Part shown: positions 15,772 to 23,588 of the stretch, in pieces | Layout: each line of letters opens with the position of its first letter | How positions within the stretch are numbered: position 1 is the stretch's first letter | Source: Leucobacter sp. Ag1 | Lineage (GTDB): Bacteria > Actinomycetota > Actinomycetes > Actinomycetales > Microbacteriaceae | Direction: 5' to 3' | NCBI RefSeq assembly: GCF_000980875.1 | Contig: NZ_LAYO01000074.1 | Location: forward strand, 1 to 33,782 | Length of the DNA: 33,782 nucleotides | Made by a program: the position numbers and the translations under genes | The notes under the pieces: generated by a model | Database searches by the model: none | Told to the model about the DNA's origin: nothing | What the model saw: the letters and a program-made list of their open reading frames with translations, nothing else

Positions 15772-15830
15772 AGTGGTCGATCCCTGTAGCGAGTGGCCGA
15801 TCCCTGTAGCGAGTGGCCGATCTCTGCATA
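15772..15830. repeat. Three tandem copies of a 20-bp unit upstream of acuR
   Basis: The unit AGTGGCCGATCCCTGTAGCG occurs at 15772-15791 (one change, T for C), at 15792-15811 exactly, and at 15812-15830 degenerate and truncated. The 20-bp period means two helix turns, so each copy would present the same DNA face to a protein. It lies between two TetR genes, 20 bp upstream of the acuR operator candidate. Confidence 0.7.
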
Positions 15831-15851
15831 CTCTGCGCCCACTTGTAGATA

Positions 15852-15872
15852 TTTAGAGACGGTCAGTCTAAA
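15852..15872. promoter_or_regulatory. Palindromic operator candidate for the AcuR-like regulator
   Basis: TTTAGA (15852-15857) and TCTAAA (15867-15872) form the outer arms, with AGAC...GTCT as an alternative inner pairing across GGTCA. It ends 9 bp before the regulator's ATG at 15882, so a bound repressor would block its own operon. TetR proteins of the AcuR type bind similar short TAGAC-like palindromes. Confidence 0.6.
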
Positions 15873-15881
15873 TTCACTGTC

Positions 15882-16529
15882 ATGACCGACATCGCAGCTC
15901 GACCTCGCCGGGGACGACCCCCGAAGATCCCTCGCGAGCACGGAGACACGCGGGAAGCACTGTTGCGCTGCGGCATGGAAGTCCTCACAACGCAGGGCAT
16001 GAGCGCGACCGGCATCGACGCGGTCCTGAAACGTGTCGGCGTGCCGAAGGGCTCCTTTTACCACTACTTCGACAGCAAGGACGCGTTCGGATTCGAGGTG
16101 CTGCAACGGTACGCGGACTACTTCGCCCGCAAGCTCGACCGATGGCTGCTCGAAGAGGGCCCGTCCCCGCTGGAACGCCTGACGAGGTTCGTGGACGACG
16201 CCAAGGCAGGCATGGCGCGACATGACTTCGAACGAGGCTGCCTAGTCGGCAATCTCGGCCAAGAGGTCTCCACCCTCCCCGAGGGCTACCGTGAAGCGCT
16301 CGAAGACGTGCTGCGTGACTGGGAGCGTCGCGTCGCGGCGTGCCTGCGACTGGCCGCAGACGCAGACGAGATCCCGTCCGGCTCCGACTGCGACGAACTG
16401 GCGTCGTTCTTCTGGGTCGGTTGGGAAGGCGCGATCCTTCGCGCCCGCCTGACCCGCAACGTCCGACCGATGGAAGTGTTCTTCGCCGGTTACCTCGCAT
16501 CCGTCCGCATCCATCCCGGGAGAGCATGA
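15882..16529 (+). CDS. acuR: TetR-family regulator, AcuR-like
   Basis: The N-terminal region RRGRPPKIPREHGDTREALL precedes the helix-turn-helix TGIDAVLKRVGVPKGSFYHY and FDSKDAFGFEVLQRY. The segment GCLVGNLGQEVS and the closing RARLTRNVRPMEVFFAGYL are typical of the subfamily that includes AcuR, the repressor of acrylate-detoxifying genes in Rhodobacter. The stop overlaps the ATG of the acuI-like gene (ATGA), so the pair is one transcript, as in known acuR-acuI loci. An operator-like palindrome sits just before the start. The ligand is probably acrylate or another reactive unsaturated compound, by analogy only. Confidence 0.8.
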   Translation: MTDIAARPRRGRPPKIPREHGDTREALLRCGMEVLTTQGMSATGIDAVLKRVGVPKGSFYHYFDSKDAFGFEVLQRYADYFARKLDRWLLEEGPSPLERLTRFVDDAKAGMARHDFERGCLVGNLGQEVSTLPEGYREALEDVLRDWERRVAACLRLAADADEIPSGSDCDELASFFWVGWEGAILRARLTRNVRPMEVFFAGYLASVRIHPGRA

Positions 16530-17512
16530 TGTTCAGCGCAATCTCCATAGACAAGACCGATGCCGGATACCAGGCAGCGCTGCGCGAACTCGATGAGAGT
16601 GAGCTACCTGACGGTGACGTCACGGTGCGCGTGTCGTACAGCGGCATGAACTACAAAGATGCCCTCGCGATCACGGGAAAGGCTCCGGTCGTTCGTCGCT
16701 TCCCGATGGTGCCCGGGATCGACCTCGCCGGGGTCGTGGAGCACAGCGACAGCCCCTCCTACGCGCCTGGCGATCGGGTGCTGGTGAACGGGTGGGGCAT
16801 CGGCGAGACGCATTGGGGTGGCCTCGCCCAGCGAGCCCGCGTGAGCGCTGACTGGCTGGTGCCGCTGCCGGATGCGATCTCGGAGCGGCAGGCGATGTCG
16901 ATCGGCACGGCCGGGTACACGGCGATGCTCTCCCTCATGACCCTCGAATCGCATGGCCTCACCACTGATTCGGATGACGTCCTCGTCACGGGCGCGAACG
17001 GCGGGGTCGGCGGGTTCGCGATCGCGCTGCTGGCACGCGGCGGCTACTCGGTCGTCGCGTCAACCGGCCGTCCCGCTGAAGCCGACTACCTGCGCCGCCT
17101 CGGCGCTACGACGATCATCGACCGGACAGAGCTATCCGAGCCCGGCCGGCCGCTCGGCAAAGAGCGCTGGGCGGCTGCGATCGACTCCGTCGGTAGCCAT
17201 ACCCTTGCGAATGCCTGCGCCGGGACGAGGGCGGGTGGCGCCGTCGCCGCGTGCGGGAACGCACAGGGCATGGATCTGCCCGCCACCGTCGCGCCGTTCA
17301 TTCTGCGCGGGGTGAGCCTGCTCGGCATCAACAGCGTCACCCAGCCCCACGACAAGCGTGTCGCAGCGTGGAACCGCCTGGCCGACGAGCTCGACCTGGA
17401 CCTGCTGCCCGCTATGAGCCGCGAGGTCGGCCTGAGCGAGGCCCTCTCCGTTGCCAATGACCTTCTGGACGGCCGCATCCGCGGCCGGATCGTCGTCGAC
17501 GTGAACCGCTGA
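16526..17512 (+). CDS. acuI: Acryloyl-CoA reductase AcuI / YhdH family
   Basis: This medium-chain dehydrogenase/reductase of the AcuI/YhdH group reduces acryloyl-CoA to propionyl-CoA with NADPH, keeping the toxic acrylate pool low. Conserved blocks are VRVSYSGMNYKDALAITGK, FPMVPGIDLAGVVEHS, the ETHWGGLAQRARV loop, GTAGYTAMLSL, the nucleotide motif VTGANGGVGGFA and the late SLLGINSV. The zinc ligands of classic alcohol dehydrogenases are absent, as expected. The length of 328 residues is normal. ATG 16526 overlaps the acuR stop; ATG 16529 is also possible. Its position behind a TetR regulator supports the name. Confidence 0.88.
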   Translation: MMFSAISIDKTDAGYQAALRELDESELPDGDVTVRVSYSGMNYKDALAITGKAPVVRRFPMVPGIDLAGVVEHSDSPSYAPGDRVLVNGWGIGETHWGGLAQRARVSADWLVPLPDAISERQAMSIGTAGYTAMLSLMTLESHGLTTDSDDVLVTGANGGVGGFAIALLARGGYSVVASTGRPAEADYLRRLGATTIIDRTELSEPGRPLGKERWAAAIDSVGSHTLANACAGTRAGGAVAACGNAQGMDLPATVAPFILRGVSLLGINSVTQPHDKRVAAWNRLADELDLDLLPAMSREVGLSEALSVANDLLDGRIRGRIVVDVNR

Positions 17513-17549
17513 CCATCCCCCAAGACCACACAAACGAAAGAGGAAGACC

Positions 17550-18191
17550 ATGACGAAGATCACCGTGCTCGGAGCGGGCGGACGTATCGCAAGACACGCC
17601 ATCGCCGCGCTTCTCGAGGAGCCTGCCAACGAGCTGACCCTCTACCTGCGTCGCCCCCAGAGCCTGCCGGATGTTCCCAGCGACCGCGTCCAGATCGTCG
17701 AGGGCGACGTGCTCGACAACGAACTCCTCACACGCACCGTCACGGGACAGGACATCGTCTACGCGAACCTCGGCGGAAGCGACATCGAAGCTCAGGCCCG
17801 CGCCGTCGTCGCAGCGCTGACCGCCGCGGGAACGCGACGGTTGATCTGGATCTCCACCCTCGGCATCTACGACGAGGTGCCCGGCGAGTACGGCAAGTGG
17901 AACCACCGGATGCTCGACGGCGGATACCTGCAGACGTACAGCGCCGCCGCGAAAGTGATCGAGGAGTCCGACCTCGACTACACGATCATCCGTCCCGCCT
18001 GGCTGTCGGATGCCGACGAGGTCGACTACGAGCTGACCCAGAAGGACGAGCCCTTCAAGGGCACCGAGGTGTCCCGCAAGAGCGTCGGCGCGCTCGTCGC
18101 CGAACTCGTCAAGAACCCGGCCGACAGCATCGGCGCCTCGCTCGGCGTGAACAAGCCCGGCACCGACGGCGACAAGCCCTCCTGGTACTGA
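17550..18191 (+). CDS. NAD(P)-binding (NmrA/YwnB-like) oxidoreductase
   Basis: The protein opens ITVLGAGGRIARHAIAALLE, a Rossmann motif of the atypical/extended SDR type, and later has IVEGDVLD, IVYANLGGSD and LIWISTLGIYDE, then YTIIRPAWL. The 213-residue length is typical of NAD(P)H-binding proteins in the NmrA-like group, which are reductases or redox sensors. It follows acuI by 37 bp, with GAAAGAGGAAG as ribosome site, so it is probably cotranscribed. The substrate is unknown; the operon suggests handling of reactive carbonyls or quinones. Confidence 0.8.
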   Translation: MTKITVLGAGGRIARHAIAALLEEPANELTLYLRRPQSLPDVPSDRVQIVEGDVLDNELLTRTVTGQDIVYANLGGSDIEAQARAVVAALTAAGTRRLIWISTLGIYDEVPGEYGKWNHRMLDGGYLQTYSAAAKVIEESDLDYTIIRPAWLSDADEVDYELTQKDEPFKGTEVSRKSVGALVAELVKNPADSIGASLGVNKPGTDGDKPSWY

Positions 18192-18203
18192 ACGGACCAT
18201 GCC

Positions 18204-19157
18204 ATGACCGCTCTGGACACCCTCACCAAGGACGGCTTGTCCCTCGGGATCGAGCTGCCCCTGGACAACGACCTCGCCCGACGAAACGTCTCGGGTCAGG
18301 GGCTCTTCCCTGACCTGACCCGGCATCAGGAGCGGGCACAGCTCGCCGACAGGCTCGGATTCCGGGCTCTCTGGCTGCGGGACGTGCCGATGTGGCGACC
18401 GCGCGACTTCGGCGACGCCGGACAGATCTTCGACCCCATCCCCTACCTCGGCTACCTCGCCGCATCGACCGAGCGCATACTGCTCGGAACAGCGGGGATC
18501 GTGCTCCCCTTGCGGCACCCTGTGACGCTGGCAAAGGAGGCCGCTACTGTCGATGCTCTCTCCGGTGGGCGGCTGCTGCTCGGCCTCGCCTCGGGCGACC
18601 GGCCGGGTGAGTACCCGTTCTTCGGAGCCGATTTCGATCGCCGTGGAGAGACATACCGCGAAGGCGTGCGTGTCATGCGTGAGATCTGGGCGCAGGCGGC
18701 GCAGGGTCGGATCGATCAGGACTCGTTCCTGCCCGCTCCTGTGGACGGGACGATTCCACTGATCGGGATCGGCGGTGCACAGCAGTCGCCTGCGTGGGCG
18801 GCGGAGCACCTCGACGCGCACATGACCTACCACCGTGCAGGTCCGCAGATGCGCGCCGTCACCGCGCAGTGGCGGGCGATATCGCTCAAGCCGTTCATGA
18901 CGAACCTCTACCTCGACCTCGCTGAGAACCCGGATGCACCCTTCGAGCCCATACGCCTCGGTGCACGGGTCGGCACCACCGGTCTCACCGATTACCTCAC
19001 GGAACTGGCCTCGGCAGGGGTCGCGCACGTCAACCTCGTGCTGCGGCCGGGACGACGAGACGTCGAAGACGTCATGGAGGAGATCGGACAAGACGTCATC
19101 CCCGCCCTCCGAGCCCGAACCGCATCAGAGCCAGCCGGCGCAGACATCCGATCGTGA
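18204..19157 (+). CDS. LLM-class flavin-dependent oxidoreductase
   Basis: This bacterial luciferase-like TIM-barrel flavoprotein has 317 residues. Signatures include LADRLGFRALWLRDVPMW, LGYLAASTERILLGTAGIVL, PLRHPVTLAKEAATVDALSG, RLLLGLASGDRP and PLIGIGGAQQS. The arrangement fits the BA3436-like subgroup as I recall it. Such enzymes use FMN with a reductase or F420. It starts 12 bp after the NAD(P)-binding gene, so both are likely one unit, and the upstream protein could supply reduced cofactor. The exact reaction is unknown. Confidence 0.82.
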   Translation: MTALDTLTKDGLSLGIELPLDNDLARRNVSGQGLFPDLTRHQERAQLADRLGFRALWLRDVPMWRPRDFGDAGQIFDPIPYLGYLAASTERILLGTAGIVLPLRHPVTLAKEAATVDALSGGRLLLGLASGDRPGEYPFFGADFDRRGETYREGVRVMREIWAQAAQGRIDQDSFLPAPVDGTIPLIGIGGAQQSPAWAAEHLDAHMTYHRAGPQMRAVTAQWRAISLKPFMTNLYLDLAENPDAPFEPIRLGARVGTTGLTDYLTELASAGVAHVNLVLRPGRRDVEDVMEEIGQDVIPALRARTASEPAGADIRS

Positions 19158-19204
19158 CCGAGTCCACCGAATCAAGAAACCAACGAGCAGGGAGAACGAT
19201 TGAT

Positions 19205-19690
19205 ATGAGCAGCACAGACACCATCGCCACGACCGCGAGCGACCCGACGGCGGTTGTCGCGACCGCGCAGTTCCTCACCCCCGTCGTACTCGGCCTTCAG
19301 GCACTGACGATCAACGCCAAACAGGCGCACTGGCACGTGCGCGGCGCGAACTTCGTCGGCGTCCACGAGTTGCTGGACACCATCGCAGGCAACGCCGGCG
19401 ACTTCGCCGACGCGGCAGCGGAACGCATCGTCGCCCTCGGACTCCCGCTCGACGCCCGTGTCAGCGCGGTCGCCCAGAAGGGCTCCGTCACAAGCGTCCC
19501 GGCCGGCTTCACGAACTCAGACGACCTCGTGCACGCGGTGATCGCGGACATCGACAGGCTCCTCGCCGATGTCCGCGCAGCGGTCGACGGCCTCGACGGT
19601 ATCGATCTGACCAGCCAGGACGTCGCGATCGAAATTCAGCGCGGACTCGACAAGGACCGCTGGTTCCTCGTGTCCCATGTCGCGGCGTGA
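19205..19690 (+). CDS. dps: Dps-type DNA-binding ferritin
   Basis: Dps stores iron and shields DNA from peroxide. The conserved block NAKQAHWHVRGANFVGVHEL shows the ferroxidase set with correct spacing: His 42, His 54, Asp 58, Asp 69 and Glu 73. The product is 161 residues, normal for Dps. The ATG at 19205 is chosen because the frame to 19154 overlaps the previous stop, and AGGGAGAA lies just before 19205. A strong hairpin follows the gene. It ends the acuR-acuI direction of genes and supports a stress-response reading of the cluster. Confidence 0.9.
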   Translation: MSSTDTIATTASDPTAVVATAQFLTPVVLGLQALTINAKQAHWHVRGANFVGVHELLDTIAGNAGDFADAAAERIVALGLPLDARVSAVAQKGSVTSVPAGFTNSDDLVHAVIADIDRLLADVRAAVDGLDGIDLTSQDVAIEIQRGLDKDRWFLVSHVAA

Positions 19691-19703
19691 CCGATCTGCC
19701 GAA

Positions 19704-19738
19704 GGGGCGCCTCTCACCGACCCGGCGAGAGGCGCCCC
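19704..19738. terminator. Strong hairpin after dps
   Basis: GGGGCGCCTCTC (19704-19715) and GAGAGGCGCCCC (19727-19738) match perfectly over 12 bp with an 11-base loop. It lies between convergent dps and the RidA gene and should terminate both. A T-run is lacking, as is common in high-GC genomes. Confidence 0.8.
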
Positions 19739-19770
19739 GCGTGTTAGACGGTGCGGGCGAACGTGACGAG

Positions 19771-20181
19771 CTAATCGAGAATCGCAGTCACCTCGAGCTC
19801 GACGAGAACGTCGGGCTCGAAGAGGTAGTCGACCCCGATGAGGGACGCAGGCGGCAGGGGCTGAGGCAGTTCTAGTTCCTCAGCGACGCGCGCGATCCCG
19901 TCCATGAAGGGCGCGATCTTCTCAGGCGTCCAATCGGTGACGTAGAACGTCATCCGAAGCACATCCTCGAAGGACGCGCCCGCGCCGGTGAGCGCGCGAG
20001 CGGTGTTGCGCAGCACCTCTGCGACCTGGCCTGCGAGGTCCCCGGCCGCGAGGGGCTCTCCCTCTGCGCTGCGGGCGACCTGCCCGCTGACGTGCACATG
20101 GCGAGTACCGGTGCCAACGGCGACATGAGCGTAGGGCGTGCCGGGCTGAAGGCCGGCGGGGCTGAAGCGTGTAACTGACAT
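19771..20181 (-). CDS. RidA/YjgF-family protein without the deaminase arginine
   Basis: The 136-residue YjgF-fold protein has HVHVSGQVARSAEGEPLAAG, GQVAEVLRNTARALTGAGAS, FEDVLRMTFYVTDW and the end block LPPASLIGVDYLFEPDVLVE. Archetypal RidA needs an Arg in the P-x-R segment before the last strands to hydrolyse reactive enamines; here that position reads PPAS, so imine deaminase activity is doubtful. Such subfamilies are often tied to other catabolic or stress roles. It is divergent from an HxlR regulator gene that probably controls it. Confidence 0.85.
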   Translation of the reverse strand: MSVTRFSPAGLQPGTPYAHVAVGTGTRHVHVSGQVARSAEGEPLAAGDLAGQVAEVLRNTARALTGAGASFEDVLRMTFYVTDWTPEKIAPFMDGIARVAEELELPQPLPPASLIGVDYLFEPDVLVELEVTAILD

Positions 20182-20206
20182 GGAAGGTCCTGTTCGTCGT
20201 TGTGGT

Positions 20207-20226
20207 TTACCATTGATACCTGGTAA
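20207..20226. promoter_or_regulatory. HxlR operator candidate
   Basis: TTACCA (20207-20212) and TGGTAA (20221-20226) form a perfect 6-bp inverted repeat with an 8-base spacer. It sits in the 75-bp gap between the divergent ridA-like and HxlR genes, where autoregulation is expected. CCTGGT recurs just before the HxlR ATG. Confidence 0.6.
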
Positions 20227-20256
20227 GCGAAAGATACTTCAAGGAGACCTGGTTTC

Positions 20257-20631
20257 ATGGGCGATACCGCCGTACGGGAGGACGAGCTGCGTATCGCAGC
20301 GCCGCACCGCGAGTTGCTCGACCAGGTGCTCGATAAGTGGTCGCTCAGTGTCCTCAACGAATTGTGCGAACGGCCGTCTCGATTCAACGCTTTGCGACGT
20401 GCCATACCCGGCGTGACGCAGAAATCCCTCACGGCGACGTTGCGCAGGCTGGAGCGGAACGGTGTCGTGCAACGTCGGGTCATCAGCACGCGTCCGGTGT
20501 CCGTCGAGTACCGGATCACGGCGTTGGGCAAGACGTTACGGGGGCCGGTTGACGCGCTCATTGCGTGGGCGGACGAGCAACTGCCGGCCATTGAGCGAGC
20601 GCGCATAGCCTTCGATGAAGACGAGCAGTAG
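20257..20631 (+). CDS. HxlR-family winged-helix regulator
   Basis: This 124-residue protein has the HxlR pattern: LDKWSLSVLNELCERPSRFN, ALRRAIPGVTQKSLTATLRR, LERNGVVQRRVISTRPVSVE and YRITALGKTL. HxlR proteins are small dimeric sensors, often of redox-active or electrophilic compounds. This one has only a single Cys, in LNELCERP, which could be the sensing residue. The start is ATG at 20257, preceded by AAGGAGA. It probably controls the divergent RidA-like gene and itself through the TTACCA/TGGTAA palindrome. Confidence 0.88.
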   Translation: MGDTAVREDELRIAAPHRELLDQVLDKWSLSVLNELCERPSRFNALRRAIPGVTQKSLTATLRRLERNGVVQRRVISTRPVSVEYRITALGKTLRGPVDALIAWADEQLPAIERARIAFDEDEQ

Positions 20632-20673
20632 ACGTCGGGGCAGCTTTCCCATCGCGACCGAGCGGAACGCGGC

Positions 20674-21249
20674 TTAGCTCTCAGGATGTTCCGGCTTTGC
20701 CCCGTCTCTGTCTCCCACGACGGCGTCAACCATGCCCATCGTCGCGTCGAACTGCGTCATGACCAGCGCGGCGGTGCTCGCGAAACCGCAGGCGAGAAGG
20801 ATGAGCAGTGAGGGCACGAAGTCGTCCGGTGCGGGTACCCAGCCACCCAGTGTCCACGGCAGGACCATGGCGATGACGATGCCGAGACTCGAGGCCCATT
20901 CGTTCACGACGAGAGAGCGAGAGGAGCCGGCCCCGCCTCTTGCGAGGATGCGTCGTGCCGTTTCGACGGTCATCGCGACCAGGAGGATGCCGAGGGCGAT
21001 GAAGCTCAGCGCGCCCCAGAGAGCATCAAGGGACGCGAGCGCGAGCGGGACGAGCAGAGGGATGGAGTACGCGGTGAACACCCAGCGAATCGATGAGCGG
21101 AAGTACCGGTCCGCGGCTTCCGATGCTGCGAGCCGACGGTGCATCTCCGAGTCGATGTAGAAGAACACGCCCACGATGAACGTGCCGAGCATCGTGCCTG
21201 ATACTCCGGCCAGCCCCAAGAGGAAGTCGTTATCCGCGTTCGGCATCAT
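20674..21249 (-). CDS. Unknown multi-pass membrane protein, last gene of mod operon
   Basis: I do not recognise this family. The 191-residue protein has about five hydrophobic segments: near 9-32, 57-75, 77-95, 115-138 and 143-165. Short charged loops lie between them. The motif-like start FLLGLAGVSGTMLGTFIVGV is well formed. The ATG at 21249 (or 21246) lies inside the last codons of modC, an overlap of about 20 bp, so it is cotranslated with the molybdate transporter. No cofactor ligands are obvious. A role in molybdate uptake is suggested only by position. Confidence 0.7.
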   Translation of the reverse strand: MMPNADNDFLLGLAGVSGTMLGTFIVGVFFYIDSEMHRRLAASEAADRYFRSSIRWVFTAYSIPLLVPLALASLDALWGALSFIALGILLVAMTVETARRILARGGAGSSRSLVVNEWASSLGIVIAMVLPWTLGGWVPAPDDFVPSLLILLACGFASTAALVMTQFDATMGMVDAVVGDRDGAKPEHPES

Positions 21250-21958
21250 CTGCGTCCCTTTTTCCCATGAATCGACCAGCCCATGCTGTGGCAGGTTTTC
21301 GTGTCACGTCGGCGAGAGCTCCTTGCTGCACGATGCGCCCTGCTTCGAGGACGACGATCTCGTCGGCAAGCGCATCGACGTCTTCGCGGTCGTGAGTGAC
21401 GAGGATCGTGGGTCCGCCGAATTCACGCAGGTGCACGCCGAGGTCGGCACGCACCTCATCGCGGAACTCCACGTCCAGGGCTGCGAGCGGTTCGTCGAGG
21501 AGCAGTGCTTTCGGCTCGGATGCGAGGGCACGGGCGAGCGCTACGCGCTGTGCCTGCCCGCCGGAGAGTGCGCCCGGGTATCTCTCTGCCAGTTCGGTCA
21601 AGCCGAAGCGGGACAGCCAACGATCTGCGCTGCGCCGGGCCGCGGGCCACCTGTTGCCGCGGGCTCTGGCGGAGAAGGCGATGTTCTCGAGAACCGTGAG
21701 GTGCGGGAAGAGGAGCAGGTCTTGGAACATGACGCCGATTCCGCGCTGCGCGGCGGGAAGGGATGCCAGGTCTCTGTCCCCGAGCCGCACTGTCCCTTCC
21801 GCCTCCGTGAAACCGGCGATCGCTGCGAGGATGCTGGTTTTTCCGGCCCCGTTCGGACCGACAATCGCGAGTACACGTCCCGGCTCTGCTCTGAGCTCGA
21901 TGATCACGTCGAGAGCGGGTCGGCGGATACGTGCGGATATCGTCAGCTGTGCGCTCAT
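21230..21958 (-). CDS. modC: Molybdate ABC transporter ATPase
   Basis: This is the energy-coupling ATPase of molybdate import. Walker A GPNGAGKT is at about 34-41, then the Q-loop in VMFQDLLLFPHLTVLEN, signature LSGGQAQRVALARAL, Walker B ALLLDEPLAALD and the switch His in TILVTHDREDV. At 242 residues it lacks the C-terminal MOP/TOBE domain of E. coli ModC (about 350 residues), so no cytosolic molybdate sensing through that domain. The start is ATG 21958, overlapping the modB stop as ATGA; the frame extends to 21976. Assignment to molybdate rests on the partners ModA and ModB and on the Moco genes next door. Confidence 0.88.
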   Translation of the reverse strand: MSAQLTISARIRRPALDVIIELRAEPGRVLAIVGPNGAGKTSILAAIAGFTEAEGTVRLGDRDLASLPAAQRGIGVMFQDLLLFPHLTVLENIAFSARARGNRWPAARRSADRWLSRFGLTELAERYPGALSGGQAQRVALARALASEPKALLLDEPLAALDVEFRDEVRADLGVHLREFGGPTILVTHDREDVDALADEIVVLEAGRIVQQGALADVTRKPATAWAGRFMGKRDADDAERG

Positions 21959-22785
21959 GCGGTTCCTGGCAGCCATCGGTCGCGGAGTGCGAGGAGAACG
22001 CTCAGCGATACAGCAAGCAGCACGAGGGCGAGCGCGATCGCGGTGTCGGGGTCGGAGTTCATCGCGAGGTAGGAGGCAATCGGGAGTGTGCGTGTCACGC
22101 CCGGGAAGGAGCCCGCGAACGTGATGGTCGCGCCGAACTCACCGAGCGCGCGGGCGAAGCAGAGCACGGCACCGGCGGCGATCCCGGGTGCGGTCAGCGG
22201 TACGGTCACGAGACGGAAGATCTGCCACGGGCTGGCCCCTAGGGAGGCAGCCGCAGCCTCGCTGCGACGGTCTGCCGATCGCAGCGCGCCTTCGACGGCG
22301 AAGACGAGGAAGGGCATAGCGACGAACGTCTGCGCGAGCACGACGGCGCCGGTGGTGAAAGGGATGGTGATGCCGACCTGCGTGAGCCATTGCCCGAGGA
22401 GGCCGCGCCGTCCGAGCAGGAGAAGCAGAGCGATGCCGCCGACGACGGGAGGCAGCACCAGCGGGACGGTGATCGCCGCCCGCAAGAGGCGCCGCGGCAG
22501 CACCCGCCAGCGAACGGAACGGCTCAGCAGTACGGCCAGCGGGATACCGAGAACGAGGCTGAGGCCGGTCGACAACGTCGCGGTGAGCAGCGACAGCCCC
22601 AGAGCCTGCAGAACTTCTTGTCGGACGAACAGTTCGGCGAGATCACCCCAGGGTGCGCGCAGGATCAGTCCGAGCAGCGGGAGAACGAGCAGCGCGAGAC
22701 CGACTACCCCGAGAGCGAGGACGACCGGCTGCAGCCGTTCACGGGGCCGCGAAGCCGGCAACTTCGAAGACCTGACGTGCCTCAT
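21955..22785 (-). CDS. modB: Molybdate ABC transporter permease
   Basis: This permease of 276 residues has five to six helices: VVLALGVVGLALLVLPLLGL, then LSLLTATLSTGLSLVLGIPL, a helix in LLRAAITVPLVLPPVVGGIA, one near residue 150 and two late ones. The EAA loop EAAAASLGASPWQIFRLVTV contacts ModC. The segment LARALGEFGATITFAGSFPG (here FARALGEFGATITFAGSFPG) is distinctive for molybdate/sulfate-type permeases. The ATG at 22785 overlaps the end of modA by 47 bp, which is long; an internal start such as TTG near 22761 is possible. Its stop overlaps modC. Confidence 0.92.
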   Translation of the reverse strand: MRHVRSSKLPASRPRERLQPVVLALGVVGLALLVLPLLGLILRAPWGDLAELFVRQEVLQALGLSLLTATLSTGLSLVLGIPLAVLLSRSVRWRVLPRRLLRAAITVPLVLPPVVGGIALLLLLGRRGLLGQWLTQVGITIPFTTGAVVLAQTFVAMPFLVFAVEGALRSADRRSEAAAASLGASPWQIFRLVTVPLTAPGIAAGAVLCFARALGEFGATITFAGSFPGVTRTLPIASYLAMNSDPDTAIALALVLLAVSLSVLLALRDRWLPGTA

Positions 22786-23527
22786 CCGAGCGGAGGAAGT
22801 CGATGAATGCCTGCGCCGCGTCCGAGTTCGTTGCCTCGGCGAGGAGGGTGAGCGGGTACTTGTTGATCACCTGCTGCGCCTCGGGCACGTCGATGCCCTC
22901 TACGGCACTTCCTGCTGCGACGACGTCGGTCACGTAGACCAGTGCGGCGTCGACCTCACCGAGAGAGACTTTCGTCAGAGCGGCGCGGACATCCTCTTCG
23001 AGAGTGTCCGGTTGGGCCTGGACTCCGGCGAGGTCGAGCAGCGACTGCGCTGCAGACCCGCACGGCACCGCAGGATCGCACAATGCGATCGTCAGTTCGG
23101 GCCGGGCGAAGTCGGCGAGACTGGTGATCCCGGCGGGATTTCCCACGGGAACCGCGATCTGCAGTGTGTTGGTGACCAGCACTCCCGGGTCGACCGCCAT
23201 GCCAGCGTCAACGACGGACTGCATCGTCGCCTCATTCGCCGAGAAGAACACGTCAGCCGGAGCACCGGAGATGATCTGCTCGGCAAGCGCCGACGACCCG
23301 CCGTAGCTAGCGGCGATGTCGACATCCGCGTTCGCATCCTCGAATCTCCCCGCGAGGACGTCCATCACGTCGGTCAAGGACGCGGCGGCCAACACCGTCA
23401 CCGTCCCGGAGATCATGTCATCATCGCCCGCTCCGGCATCGGACTCGTCGTTTCCCGCGCTGGGCGATGAGCAGCCGGCGAGCAGAAGGATGGCGGCTAA
23501 CGCGGCAAGAAGAGACGAGGCGCGCAA
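22739..23527 (-). CDS. modA: Molybdate-binding lipoprotein
   Basis: This extracellular solute-binding protein captures molybdate for ModBC. The N-terminus MRASSLLAALAAILLLAGCS is a lipoprotein signal with lipobox LLAGC, so the mature protein is anchored at Cys 18. An acidic Ser/Asp-rich linker follows. The ModA pattern is clear: VTVLAAASLTDVMDVLAGRF, IAASYGGSSALAEQIISGAP, ADVFFSANEATM, and late DAALVYVTDVV. The 262-residue length is normal. It opens the modABC-membrane protein operon and is divergent from the moeZ-like gene. Confidence 0.93.
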   Translation of the reverse strand: MRASSLLAALAAILLLAGCSSPSAGNDESDAGAGDDDMISGTVTVLAAASLTDVMDVLAGRFEDANADVDIAASYGGSSALAEQIISGAPADVFFSANEATMQSVVDAGMAVDPGVLVTNTLQIAVPVGNPAGITSLADFARPELTIALCDPAVPCGSAAQSLLDLAGVQAQPDTLEEDVRAALTKVSLGEVDAALVYVTDVVAAGSAVEGIDVPEAQQVINKYPLTLLAEATNSDAAQAFIDFLRSDEARQVFEVAGFAAP

Positions 23528-23588
23528 GACAGGAACTCCTCTGGGAATCGGCCGGATAGTCGCACGAAGTCCGTGACGTGTCTCAACC

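Noticed and set aside
15772..15830. CRISPR-like array
   Set aside because: The three 20-bp copies are directly tandem without spacers, and no cas gene is present.
17412..19091. 559-aa ORF opposite acuI, NAD(P)-binding and LLM genes
   Set aside because: It spans three real genes with recognised motifs and has no ribosome site or family signature.
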